Source: a virus. From it: a stretch of DNA of 34,526 nt. The notes under the pieces are model-generated. The model did not search any database and was not told where the DNA came from. It saw only the letters and a list, made by a program, of their open reading frames with translations. The translations under genes were made by a program, and so were the position numbers. Positions 23,700-30,823 of this stretch are shown in pieces (positions within the stretch are counted from its first letter, which is position 1; each line of letters begins with the position of its first letter). The stretch covers positions 1 to 34,526 of the IMG/VR virus record IMGVR_UViG_3300028563_000052. One strand, given 5' to 3'.

Positions 23700-24274
23700 T
23701 ATTCACCAGCCTTTGGAAGCTGATCCTCTTCCGGGATTTCGGTCATATCCATATCCACGGCGCACCCAATATGCCGCCCGGTCACAATGTCATGGTATCT
23801 GGTCGGGTCGATCGCGCTTTGGTGCTGACAGTTCGTATCGCATTCTGGCAAGCCGTTCGCTACGAGTTCGGGATGTAAGTGCGAGCAGAAAGACTTCTCT
23901 ATCCACAGACAATCGTCAACAACATGCCCGCAAGCCGGGTCAAGCTGCACGTTGAGCAGGTTGCCGCGGGTGAAAGTCAAGTTCTGGTATTCGGTGAACA
24001 TGAGCGTTGGAACCGGTTGACAGAAATTGCTGTCGTCAATCGTATCACCGTCGTTGAGTTCCATCGGCATAGGTGAATCGTCGGGGCCGAGGGCCGATTG
24101 ATCGTCGATGATCCGAGCGGTCATAAGAGGTAAGGCCGAGGCCTCGGTCTGTATTGTAGACACGCCGCCTTTGATATTGCCCTTGCCCGTCACAGGCGTT
24201 GCAACTTCGGGCTGCCGAAGGTTCGCACATTGACTGTTCATTATGAGTCCGAGGACTCGGGAGAAAGTTGCCAT
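23699..24274 (-). CDS. Cys/His-rich hypothetical virion-operon protein
   Basis: The product has 191 residues of no known family. The N-terminal 20 residues resemble a short anchoring helix (ATFSRVLGLIMNSQCANL). The C-terminal half carries clustered Cys and His (C115, H117, C122, C130, H132, H134, C145, C149, H151, H161, H168, C171), compatible with metal binding or disulfides. An acidic segment (DDQSALGPDDSPMPMELNDG) precedes it. GAAGGGAA lies seven bases upstream of the ATG. Its position between the collagen-like fibre and the Cys-rich beta-helix protein suggests a virion or adhesin accessory. Oxidative folding in the cytoplasm would be unusual, so a metal site is the simpler reading. Confidence 0.6.
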   Translation of the reverse strand: MATFSRVLGLIMNSQCANLRQPEVATPVTGKGNIKGGVSTIQTEASALPLMTARIIDDQSALGPDDSPMPMELNDGDTIDDSNFCQPVPTLMFTEYQNLTFTRGNLLNVQLDPACGHVVDDCLWIEKSFCSHLHPELVANGLPECDTNCQHQSAIDPTRYHDIVTGRHIGCAVDMDMTEIPEEDQLPKAGE

Positions 24275-24294
24275 TTAGTTTATTCCCTTCACGC

Positions 24295-24888
24295 TTAAAC
24301 CGTCGTCAGCGTCCGAAGTACACGGGCGCGAAAATATGCTTTGTTATCCGTGCTGCAGCGCATCTCGAGGCCCATGGTCGGCGTTGCGTTGCTGTCTGCC
24401 TCGTTCCACGATCCAACCTGCTGCCAGTTACCCGAGGTGCAGTTGTAATAACCAGTCACGTGCCAGGTGTTTGCGAATGACCAGTCGGTGGCGTTGCCGG
24501 TCATCGATATCGTCACGTCGAACGCCCCGACTGTGGCGATATTCAGGTTGCCCAGTTCAATCGTTGCCCCGGGATATGCAGATGTAAATGACCGGGTAAA
24601 GTCCTGCACGCCAGGGCCCTGAATGCCGGTCTGACCCTGTATACCCGTTGCACCCTGAATGCCCTGAGGCCCTGTTGCACCCTGAATCCCCGGGGCGCCC
24701 TGGATGCCCGTCAGACCCTGTATACCCTGAAGCCCCGTTGCCCCTTTGTCACCCTGGATGCCGGTACCGCCGGATATACCGGTGTCGCCTTGAACCGGCT
24801 TATTGCGAAACCAGTTTGCCCATACAGGGCTGACCAGTTGTCCGGATACGATCGGTTCTTGTACAGGCACGGGAGAATAGGGTTTCAT
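24295..24888 (-). CDS. Collagen-like fibre protein, possible needle or short fibre
   Basis: The product has 197 residues from ATG 24888, which overlaps the upstream stop (ATGA). A GTG at 24894, four bases after GGGAG, is an alternative giving two more residues. The N-terminus (residues 1-33, with [14 protein letters not shown]) looks like a virion anchor. Residues 34-93 are 20 uninterrupted Gly-X-Y triplets, mostly GIQ, GAT and GLQ, predicting a collagen-type triple helix. The last 100 residues form a beta-rich tip ([19 protein letters not shown] and on). Three-stranded stalk plus tip suits a trimeric fibre. It lies where P22 has the gp26 needle, downstream of gp10, so it may replace it. That is inference. 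Confidence 0.82.
   Translation of the reverse strand: MKPYSPVPVQEPIVSGQLVSPVWANWFRNKPVQGDTGISGGTGIQGDKGATGLQGIQGLTGIQGAPGIQGATGPQGIQGATGIQGQTGIQGPGVQDFTRSFTSAYPGATIELGNLNIATVGAFDVTISMTGNATDWSFANTWHVTGYYNCTSGNWQQVGSWNEADSNATPTMGLEMRCSTDNKAYFRARVLRTLTTV
24610..24789 (-). repeat. Collagen-type Gly-X-Y coding repeat
   Basis: Twenty in-frame nine-base units encode G-X-Y triplets, and many occur as 18-base near repeats (for example ggcatccagggt-like units read on the minus strand). Such arrays change length easily by slippage while keeping frame. Confidence 0.85.
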
Positions 24889-25535
24889 GCCCACGTGTCT
24901 CCCTTATGCGTGAAATACGTGTGCGGTACCATGCCGATGTCCGGTGACAGCATGGAACGGATACCCGGCCACACGATGCCCGGCAACTGGTTATTGCTGT
25001 TCAGATACGGCCATATGAACCCGTGACCGCGGTCAATTGCGTCGGTGTTCCGCTCGAACTTCACCCACTGATGAAACCATTCAGGTTTGCCGTTGGTGTA
25101 GATGATACCGACATCGACGAACACGACCTTCATCTGGTTGAAACAAGGCTTGTTCGCCGGCAACGGTATATCCAGTATCGACACCATCATGTCGGTGTCG
25201 AAGTACGCAGCCGTGGGATACTGGCCACATAGCCACACTCGGGCGACGTCTGACATTGCAATGGTCGCGAATTCGTCGCCGCGGTAATTGACCGCTTTTG
25301 TATTCTTCGCCCGCATCCAAATCCTCTTGGCGTGCTCATCCTGCATGATAGCCTGTTCCACTTCATCAAGCGTCATCGTGGTAGGAAGGTCTGCAACAGA
25401 CTTTTGATCACTAACAATATGATGACGATGCCCGCCAGCCATGGCAAGCTCGTGAGTGTGATCAATACAAGCCTTTCGCATTTCATCGAGAGGCCTTTCG
25501 CCGAAGTGAATGGTTATGACATCAAGCGTTTTCAT
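24885..25535 (-). CDS. Glycosyltransferase with DXD motif (GT32/sugar-binding type)
   Basis: The product has 216 residues. The core [20 protein letters not shown] followed by DTDMM matches the 'SD..R...L...G..Y.D.D' signature of DXD-type sugar-binding transferases (PF04488-like). The putative metal-binding D113-T-D115 follows a hydrophobic strand. The start ([20 protein letters not shown]) matches a Rossmann-like nucleotide-sugar fold entry. The C-terminal portion has conserved Trp and His residues ([10 protein letters not shown]). It probably transfers a sugar from a nucleotide-sugar donor. It sits between the lysozyme and the collagen-like fibre gene, so virion glycosylation is one possibility. 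It overlaps the lysozyme gene by 14 bases and has only a weak ribosome site, suggesting coupled translation. Confidence 0.75.
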   Translation of the reverse strand: MKTLDVITIHFGERPLDEMRKACIDHTHELAMAGGHRHHIVSDQKSVADLPTTMTLDEVEQAIMQDEHAKRIWMRAKNTKAVNYRGDEFATIAMSDVARVWLCGQYPTAAYFDTDMMVSILDIPLPANKPCFNQMKVVFVDVGIIYTNGKPEWFHQWVKFERNTDAIDRGHGFIWPYLNSNNQLPGIVWPGIRSMLSPDIGMVPHTYFTHKGDTWA

Positions 25536-25971
25536 TGTGAGGCTGATTCCTTATGATGTCGTAAAGTCGTTGCGCTCTCGCGCCCACCTGTTTGAACCAC
25601 AAACTGTTCTTCATTTCGAAAGCCGCCCGGGGCCAGTTGTGCGCCACGATCGCCAGCAAGAAATGATGAAACTCCCCGAGGCCTGTCTTGCCCAGGTTGA
25701 AACACATGTTGACCAGAACATCTATCACGTCGGCCGGGATAAACACGCCGGCGGGGATCAACTCATGCACGCCATCGATGGCATGGCAGATGTCTTCCCG
25801 AAAGAACTCATCGCACTGATCTTCAGTGATTGTCTGACCGTCTTCGAGCTTGTCGCCGGGCAAAACCAAATGACCGATACCGACGGTGAGGTACCCCTCT
25901 GAGTCGTGGTACACGGTGAGCGACTTGCCTTCATCTATGATAAGCTGTGCTTTGTATCGGTCGAAACACAT
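25522..25971 (-). CDS. T4-type lysozyme (GH24 endolysin)
   Basis: From the ATG at 25971 the product has 149 residues. LIIDEGKSLTVYHDSEGYLT then VGIGH matches T4 lysozyme: E14, D23 and T29 show the same spacing as T4 E11, D20 and T26. The body (FEMKNSLWFKQVGARAQRLY) has the family helix pattern. It cleaves the MurNAc-GlcNAc bond of peptidoglycan. A longer in-frame reading from 26013 exists, but it starts inside the gp10-like gene without an added domain, while the chosen ATG follows GGAGG and overlaps the stop (TAATG). There is no signal or anchor segment, so release needs a holin or delivery in the virion. Its place directly after a connector gene is unlike a separate lysis cassette. Confidence 0.92.
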   Translation of the reverse strand: MCFDRYKAQLIIDEGKSLTVYHDSEGYLTVGIGHLVLPGDKLEDGQTITEDQCDEFFREDICHAIDGVHELIPAGVFIPADVIDVLVNMCFNLGKTGLGEFHHFLLAIVAHNWPRAAFEMKNSLWFKQVGARAQRLYDIIRNQPHNENA

Positions 25972-27521
25972 TATGCATCCTCCGCCTCGATGTCGGCATA
26001 TGCCGCGATCCACACCTGTCGAACGGCCGCCATGGATGAAAGCCGGAATGACCAGTCACGAGACTTCCCCATGCCCAAAGGCCACCGTACCCGCTTTTTG
26101 AACTCACCAATTTTGCCCATGGATGCCCAGTGCTCTTTCGACCAGGTTATCCCGCCGTCCTTGCTCCACTGGAGCGCCATTTGGGGGTTGTCACTGACCG
26201 GATCAGAGTCTGCAACGGTGGTGGTAGTAGATGTGGTCGAGGTATGTGCCCCACTCATCATGCCGTCACCGATGCCGACACCCTTCTGAGTGTCGACTTC
26301 AAAGCCGTAGACGTACAGATTCTTCATGTCCTTGTGGGTATGCGATAACGTGCGAATGCGGTGGATGTAGGCACCGTTATCCGTGAACGTGTCCAAGTCG
26401 AAAGTGTATATGTTGCCGTTGCGGCGATCGAGGCACAACGTCACCGGGCTCGAAAGTGACCCGGCGAATAGCGCCAAGTGGGTTTCAAACTGACCCGTCA
26501 AGGGATTCCAGTAACCGCGGCGGTGCCATGCTTTAGTTGACAAATCATAGCAATGCGACCGTGATCCACTGGGAAAGTTCAGGCAATAAAAGAAATGACC
26601 TTCCTGCTCATAGGTAAAAGCCGTGGCGTCGGTGGTCACCGATACCTGCCCGATGAGATATTCCTCGGCATGTGTGGTGATCCGCTGCGGGGTGAAAGAG
26701 TTTGACATCCATACGACGTTGCCGCCCGACGGATTACTGCCGAGCCAGAACACATCATTCCCGTTGGTCTGCACCGATGCCGGAGCCATGCAACCAACCG
26801 CGATGACCAACTCCTGAGCACGGGCAAACGGCGGAGCCCCGATGGCGTCCTGTCCGGTGCTGTACCAGAGCTCGGTGGTACGCTGTCCAAATATCCATAA
26901 GTAGGTAGCGGTACTGATGATGGCCACCACGTTGTCGGAGTCGGTTTCCTTGGCTACCTGGTGCGCTGCCGGCCATGTGAATACATCATATGCTGCTGAT
27001 GCGTAGGTCATGTTAGTACCGATATCATGGGTAATGAAATACCCGTCTCGGTATGCCACGGTGCCGGGGAAGTTCGGGAACACTGAACCAATGCCGGGGT
27101 TAGAGGTGATGACAGTTAATGTGTTGCCCCGCAGATCGTACCCATACCCATGCAGCCCGTCCGTAATGAGCATCTGATTGCCATTGTCCACCATGTACAC
27201 ATAGCCGACGTTTGTGTTCAGAGAACCCTGCGAGAGAACAACACCTGACGGAAGAATCTCATACAGTTTGTCCTGGTAGACCGCGAACATGCGGCCCTTA
27301 CCCGTGATGTAGAACCCCCGTGGCGGGGACGCATAGACGCTGCCTTGCGAATTGGAGACTGTCGTGAACAGCTTCAGTCCGGGCGTGCCATAAAACACCG
27401 CAGAGTTCTTCGCATCCTCTTTCTCGAGTTCGGGATAGAGGTTGATCGTCTCTTGGTTGTCGACAGACTTTGAACGCGCCCGGCTTTGACCGGCCACGAA
27501 TGGCAACTTTATAAGTGACAT
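25971..27521 (-). CDS. P22 gp10-like packaged DNA stabilisation/tail hub protein
   Basis: The product has 516 residues. The start AGQSRARSKSVDNQETINLY then PE, followed by FYGTPGLKLFTTV, is the signature of the gp10 family (PF11134). Beta-propeller-like repeats follow, such as GRMFAVYQDKLYEI, TYLWIFGQRTTELWY and VFWLGSNPSGGNVVWMS. P22 gp10 (472 residues) forms the hexameric tail hub that closes the portal channel and carries the needle and spikes. This version is slightly longer, with a Thr/Ser-rich insertion near 425-440 (SGAHTSTTSTTTTVADSDP). It follows the gp4-like gene after two bases, as in P22. Confidence 0.92.
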   Translation of the reverse strand: MSLIKLPFVAGQSRARSKSVDNQETINLYPELEKEDAKNSAVFYGTPGLKLFTTVSNSQGSVYASPPRGFYITGKGRMFAVYQDKLYEILPSGVVLSQGSLNTNVGYVYMVDNGNQMLITDGLHGYGYDLRGNTLTVITSNPGIGSVFPNFPGTVAYRDGYFITHDIGTNMTYASAAYDVFTWPAAHQVAKETDSDNVVAIISTATYLWIFGQRTTELWYSTGQDAIGAPPFARAQELVIAVGCMAPASVQTNGNDVFWLGSNPSGGNVVWMSNSFTPQRITTHAEEYLIGQVSVTTDATAFTYEQEGHFFYCLNFPSGSRSHCYDLSTKAWHRRGYWNPLTGQFETHLALFAGSLSSPVTLCLDRRNGNIYTFDLDTFTDNGAYIHRIRTLSHTHKDMKNLYVYGFEVDTQKGVGIGDGMMSGAHTSTTSTTTTVADSDPVSDNPQMALQWSKDGGITWSKEHWASMGKIGEFKKRVRWPLGMGKSRDWSFRLSSMAAVRQVWIAAYADIEAEDA

Positions 27522-27523
27522 GT

Positions 27524-28252
27524 CTATCCCGTAAGAATATTTGGAAACCCGATTTGACGACCCGTCAACGCGAAATCGATGCCGGCGATGATTGGCTCTT
27601 TAGCGTTGACCCTTTTGATTGACGCCATGTACTTGGCAGCCATGGCATCTACGCGACCCATGACACTCGCCGGAGGGTTATGCCCGAGTGACGGCAACAG
27701 CTGGGCAAGCCCGAACTGCAGCGCCAGTTGATACCCTGGAGGAAACGACACGTCATCCGTGAGAGCCTTGAAAGCGCTCACCTGTGACCACCGCGTAAGG
27801 TTGAAGTACAACGGGATGGTAGGATACGGAAAGAACGTAAACGTTGCATTCGGGTATGATGGTGTATACAACGCCAGATATGGGTATGTGCTGGTCACCG
27901 ACTTGAGCATGATCTTCTGATACTGCTCATTGGTCACCAGAGCGATGTTGTAGTCTACTTTGTTGTTCGGGTCACGGGAGTCGCGGGCGAACATGCTGTC
28001 AATTTCGACAGGCCTTGGTCCAACCCAATCCGCGCCGGCACCCTCGCCGATTGTATACACACCCTTGCCTCCAACCATCTGATACACATCCGTGACCAGC
28101 TGGAAGCAGGCGTATTTCTGATTGTTCCACTCATCCAACATGCTGTTGAGCAGAGTAAATGCCGCAGCAGCTTCAGCCGCCTGAAGGTCGTCGGAGACCG
28201 CCAGGGCGTTTATGGATCGCTCGGCTGCGACTATCAAGTCCAACACTTTCAT
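27524..28252 (-). CDS. P22 gp4-like tail accessory (head completion) protein
   Basis: The product has 242 residues. It shows the gp4/connector pattern: AAEAAAAFTLLNSMLDEWNN near the start, VYTIGEGAGADWVGPRPVEI then DSMFARD, a TNEQYQKI segment, PNATFTFFPYP and a conserved DVSFPPGYQLALQFGLAQLL. In P22 gp4 binds the portal ring and completes the head. P22 gp4 is 166 residues; longer forms are usual in non-enteric phages. GGAGG lies seven bases before the ATG, and the start overlaps the glycosyltransferase stop (ATGA). The gene is followed by gp10, as expected. Confidence 0.88.
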   Translation of the reverse strand: MKVLDLIVAAERSINALAVSDDLQAAEAAAAFTLLNSMLDEWNNQKYACFQLVTDVYQMVGGKGVYTIGEGAGADWVGPRPVEIDSMFARDSRDPNNKVDYNIALVTNEQYQKIMLKSVTSTYPYLALYTPSYPNATFTFFPYPTIPLYFNLTRWSQVSAFKALTDDVSFPPGYQLALQFGLAQLLPSLGHNPPASVMGRVDAMAAKYMASIKRVNAKEPIIAGIDFALTGRQIGFPNILTG

Positions 28253-29187
28253 ATCTTGACCTCCGGGCGACCTTCTTTGAATGTTTCGTTAAGCAATCCA
28301 ATGGGAGACTGTACAACACTGATTGCCCGCATGAGGGGCTCCACGTTTTCCCGGGCGATATTCGAACTCTTGTGGTCGTCATTTGCCTCGGGGCATTCTG
28401 ACGGCTTGTTCTCCATGTTCCTTATCATATCGAACGGCATGGTTGTCTGGGAACCACAAGTCTCCATGGAGGCAAACAGATCCTGAACCAACTCCGTGGG
28501 CGACTTCTGAGCCATCAGGAACTCATGGTAGTTGCCTCTGAACGTGTGGCGACCGGTATGCTGCATACTGAGGTTCGGCTCGAGCCACACTTGAATCTTG
28601 TCCTGGTGACAATACTTACAGAATGCCGTGTCTTCGCCCCACCATTCGCGGCTGCCAAACAGGAAGCCGGTCTGGAAGAACTTCCACTCCACATCCCCCG
28701 TGAGAGCGTCTTTGCCGATCATCGACGGATGCTTTTCCATGAACGTGTTGAACACGGTACGATTGATGCGCAGCAGGCCTGTGGGCACCATAGCGGCATA
28801 GATAAGACCGGTGTCGGGATTGAACATAGCCTGAAGCTGATCGTTGCAATGCACCGACACCGGGTAACCGACTTCTTCTGACTTGTAGGGGTATGCCGCG
28901 CCGACGACCTGGACGTCATGGCTGAGTAGCTTCAACAGGGCGTCGGGCGGAAACCCGACGTCACTGTCAATGAATATCATGTCCATGCAATCCGAAGCAA
29001 GAAAGCGCTTGACCAACGCATTACGCGCCTGGCAGATATAGGGATCGCCGGGCTTGTCGGCATAGGTAACATCCCAGCCGGCATCCGCGAGCGTCCGCAG
29101 ATTACTAATTAAGCTGCTGACCGTAGTGCAATCAATCGAACCCGTTCCCGCCGGTATGGCGAGAAACACTTTCTTGTTACTCGGCAC
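28249..29187 (-). CDS. GT2-like glycosyltransferase
   Basis: The likely start is GTG at 29187, five bases after GGGAGG (29193-29198), giving 312 residues. Upstream in-frame codons overlap the preceding gene without a ribosome site. The sequence shows KKVFLAIPAGTGSIDCTTV, FIDSDVGFPPDALLKLLSHD with the DXD motif D74-S-D76, VVGAAYPYKSEEVG and a WWGEDTAFC acceptor/catalytic region with the 'GED..FC' pattern of GT2 enzymes. A Cys/His pair (CKYCH) follows. It is placed between a head protein and the gp4-like gene, an unusual location that hints at glycosylation of a virion protein. Its stop overlaps the next start (ATGA), so its expression is coupled to virion genes. Confidence 0.82.
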   Translation of the reverse strand: MPSNKKVFLAIPAGTGSIDCTTVSSLISNLRTLADAGWDVTYADKPGDPYICQARNALVKRFLASDCMDMIFIDSDVGFPPDALLKLLSHDVQVVGAAYPYKSEEVGYPVSVHCNDQLQAMFNPDTGLIYAAMVPTGLLRINRTVFNTFMEKHPSMIGKDALTGDVEWKFFQTGFLFGSREWWGEDTAFCKYCHQDKIQVWLEPNLSMQHTGRHTFRGNYHEFLMAQKSPTELVQDLFASMETCGSQTTMPFDMIRNMENKPSECPEANDDHKSSNIARENVEPLMRAISVVQSPIGLLNETFKEGRPEVKI

Positions 29188-29200
29188 AGCCACCTCCCGG

Positions 29201-29455
29201 TTAAGCAGTGAGACCAACACCCGATGACGTGCTGAGCACAGCAAGGATGCTGGTCACAGCTGCCGCAAGGTCAGTCGTGCTGGGAGTCGTGGTCAGAGCC
29301 GTGATCGCCGATGCCTGCTTAACGGGTGTCGAGCCGGTGTAAAAAGCGATCTTTGTGTCGGCAAACAGTCCGCCGTCTGCGAGCTGATTACCAACCTGTT
29401 CCTGAAGAGTCGTGGTCAGGTAGAGACCCACGTTTGAGGACGAAATGTAACTCAT
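29201..29455 (-). CDS. Small head-associated protein candidate
   Basis: The product has 84 residues. It is rich in Ser, Thr, Ala and Leu. The end (STTDLAAAVTSILAVLSTSS, GVGLTA) resembles the C-termini of phage head-fibre or decoration proteins, which finish in similar 'DLAA.(V/I)..ILA.L...G..A' helices. The first half predicts helix and strand (YLTTTLQEQVGNQLADGG). AAGGAA at 29464-29469 precedes the ATG. The gene follows the coat gene across a hairpin, where decoration proteins are often encoded. A decoration role is tentative. Confidence 0.55.
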   Translation of the reverse strand: MSYISSSNVGLYLTTTLQEQVGNQLADGGLFADTKIAFYTGSTPVKQASAITALTTTPSTTDLAAAVTSILAVLSTSSGVGLTA

Positions 29456-29484
29456 GATATGATTCCTTTTTCTTGGTTGTTAAA

Positions 29485-29507
29485 GAATGGGGCTGTTAAC
29501 CCCATTC
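29485..29507 (-). terminator. Hairpin after the coat gene, possible attenuator or weak terminator
   Basis: An 8-bp inverted repeat, gaatgggg and ccccattc, surrounds a 7-base loop in the 64-base gap between the coat gene and the 84-residue gene. On the minus strand it is followed only by TTTAA, a weak U-tract, so partial termination or mRNA end protection is more likely than a full stop. Confidence 0.5.
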
Positions 29508-29519
29508 CAGTTTCTGGAC

Positions 29520-30809
29520 TTATACTGCGAGGTAGAGACGTGCCGCCCATTCGGGACGGATCATCGCCTTACCGTACAGTGCATCGAAACGGCTCAGCTG
29601 ACGACCGTTGGTGATGTCACCGTTTCTCCAGTAACGGAGAGACATGCCATCATAGTCGGCACGCTGCATCTTACCCTGGTTCGGCCACACGGGCAGCTTC
29701 ACCATGGCCAAGGCCGCTGCAGTCTGGTGCAAAAGCACGATCTGCGCGTAAGCGGTCGACGGTGCACCCGTGAACGTGCAAAGCGCGGTGTTCTGGGGAA
29801 GCCCAGACACGTTCTGCAGTCCGAGGGATGTTGAGGAGTAGATTGCTCCGCCGTTCACGAACACGTTGACGCTGACGCCACCTGCAGTGAGAGTGTAGGT
29901 CTTCGTTGACGCAGAATATCCGTTGGCTCCGTCCGTGCCTTCCTGCACAACGAACTGAGCGAGCTGACCTGTGGAGGCCTTCGTCTCAGGGTTGACAGAG
30001 TAAACAGGGTTGGATGCCGTTGTGCCGATGGTGAACACGTCGCCGACGACCACGGTCTGGCTCGCGTTCTTCAGTGTCAACGCTGTTGCACCTTCGGTGG
30101 TGATTGTCGCACCGACGGTCGTTCCTGATGCGGCAGTGCGGGTACCCGTGGTCATGACGGGCATGTTCTGATCCATGTACCACGACATGCCGTGAAGTGT
30201 CGACATCCGACCTTCCTTGAAGATCTTTCCGATATCAGCCTGCGGGTTGAACTGCAGCGTGTACTGCCCGGCGAGATATGACTCACCGATCGAACCCATG
30301 ACAAGGCTGATCTTGTCATCCACGGGAACGAGCGCATCGTTCATCTTCCGCTTGCCTTCGAGGATCGACTTGGTCTGCGTTGCGGCAGAGGTCGTGTCGA
30401 TCAACGATGCGTTGGCGATGGTTGTATACATCCCGGCGAGGTCACTGTCGACCTGGCTCGCGATGGTCTTCCCCATCGGCTCAGCATAGCGCTTCTCATA
30501 GTCATCGACCAGGAGAGCCTCTTCGCTGTCGTAGAACTCGGAGTCAATACCGATCTCGGTACCGACAGTCAACGCTGTGGATTGTTCGGAGTGGGCCTGC
30601 ACCTGCATGGCAGTTCCAGTACGCACGGTGTACTTGTTGGGCAGTCTGATCTGCAAGGTCTTACCGATCTTGCCAGACATCGACTTCGAAGAGTTCGCAA
30701 ACTCTTCACCATAACTGCGGTCGACCGCTTTGGCGAAGCGGATCTGCGAATGGGCGACCATCAGGGGAATCCTGGTGATCTCGCTGGGTTGGAGAAGACT
30801 ATTGGACAT
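29520..30809 (-). CDS. Major capsid (coat) protein, P22 gp5 type
   Basis: The ATG at 30809 has AGGAG seven bases upstream and gives 429 residues, almost exactly the 430 of P22 gp5. A longer in-frame reading from 30857 would begin inside the scaffold gene. The P22 coat signature includes SEITRIPLMVAHSQIRFAKA, VDRSYGEEFANSSKSMSGKI, IGIDSEFYDSEEALLVDDYE and SQVDSDLAGMYTTIANA. A beta-rich insertion (about 220-330) with GDVFTIGTT and VYSVNPETKASTGQLAQF corresponds to the I-domain. The end WRNGDITNGRQLSRFDALYG followed by KAMIRPEWAARL is typical. It builds the T=7 head with the scaffold encoded just upstream. The phage GroES could assist its folding. Confidence 0.95.
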   Translation of the reverse strand: MSNSLLQPSEITRIPLMVAHSQIRFAKAVDRSYGEEFANSSKSMSGKIGKTLQIRLPNKYTVRTGTAMQVQAHSEQSTALTVGTEIGIDSEFYDSEEALLVDDYEKRYAEPMGKTIASQVDSDLAGMYTTIANASLIDTTSAATQTKSILEGKRKMNDALVPVDDKISLVMGSIGESYLAGQYTLQFNPQADIGKIFKEGRMSTLHGMSWYMDQNMPVMTTGTRTAASGTTVGATITTEGATALTLKNASQTVVVGDVFTIGTTASNPVYSVNPETKASTGQLAQFVVQEGTDGANGYSASTKTYTLTAGGVSVNVFVNGGAIYSSTSLGLQNVSGLPQNTALCTFTGAPSTAYAQIVLLHQTAAALAMVKLPVWPNQGKMQRADYDGMSLRYWRNGDITNGRQLSRFDALYGKAMIRPEWAARLYLAV

Positions 30810-30823
30810 GATAAAACTCCTGG

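Noticed and set aside
25972-26013. Longer lysozyme start with 14 extra residues
   Set aside because: The extension lies inside the gp10-like gene and adds only a Cys/Arg/Gly-rich stretch, while the ATG at 25971 has GGAGG and a TAATG overlap.
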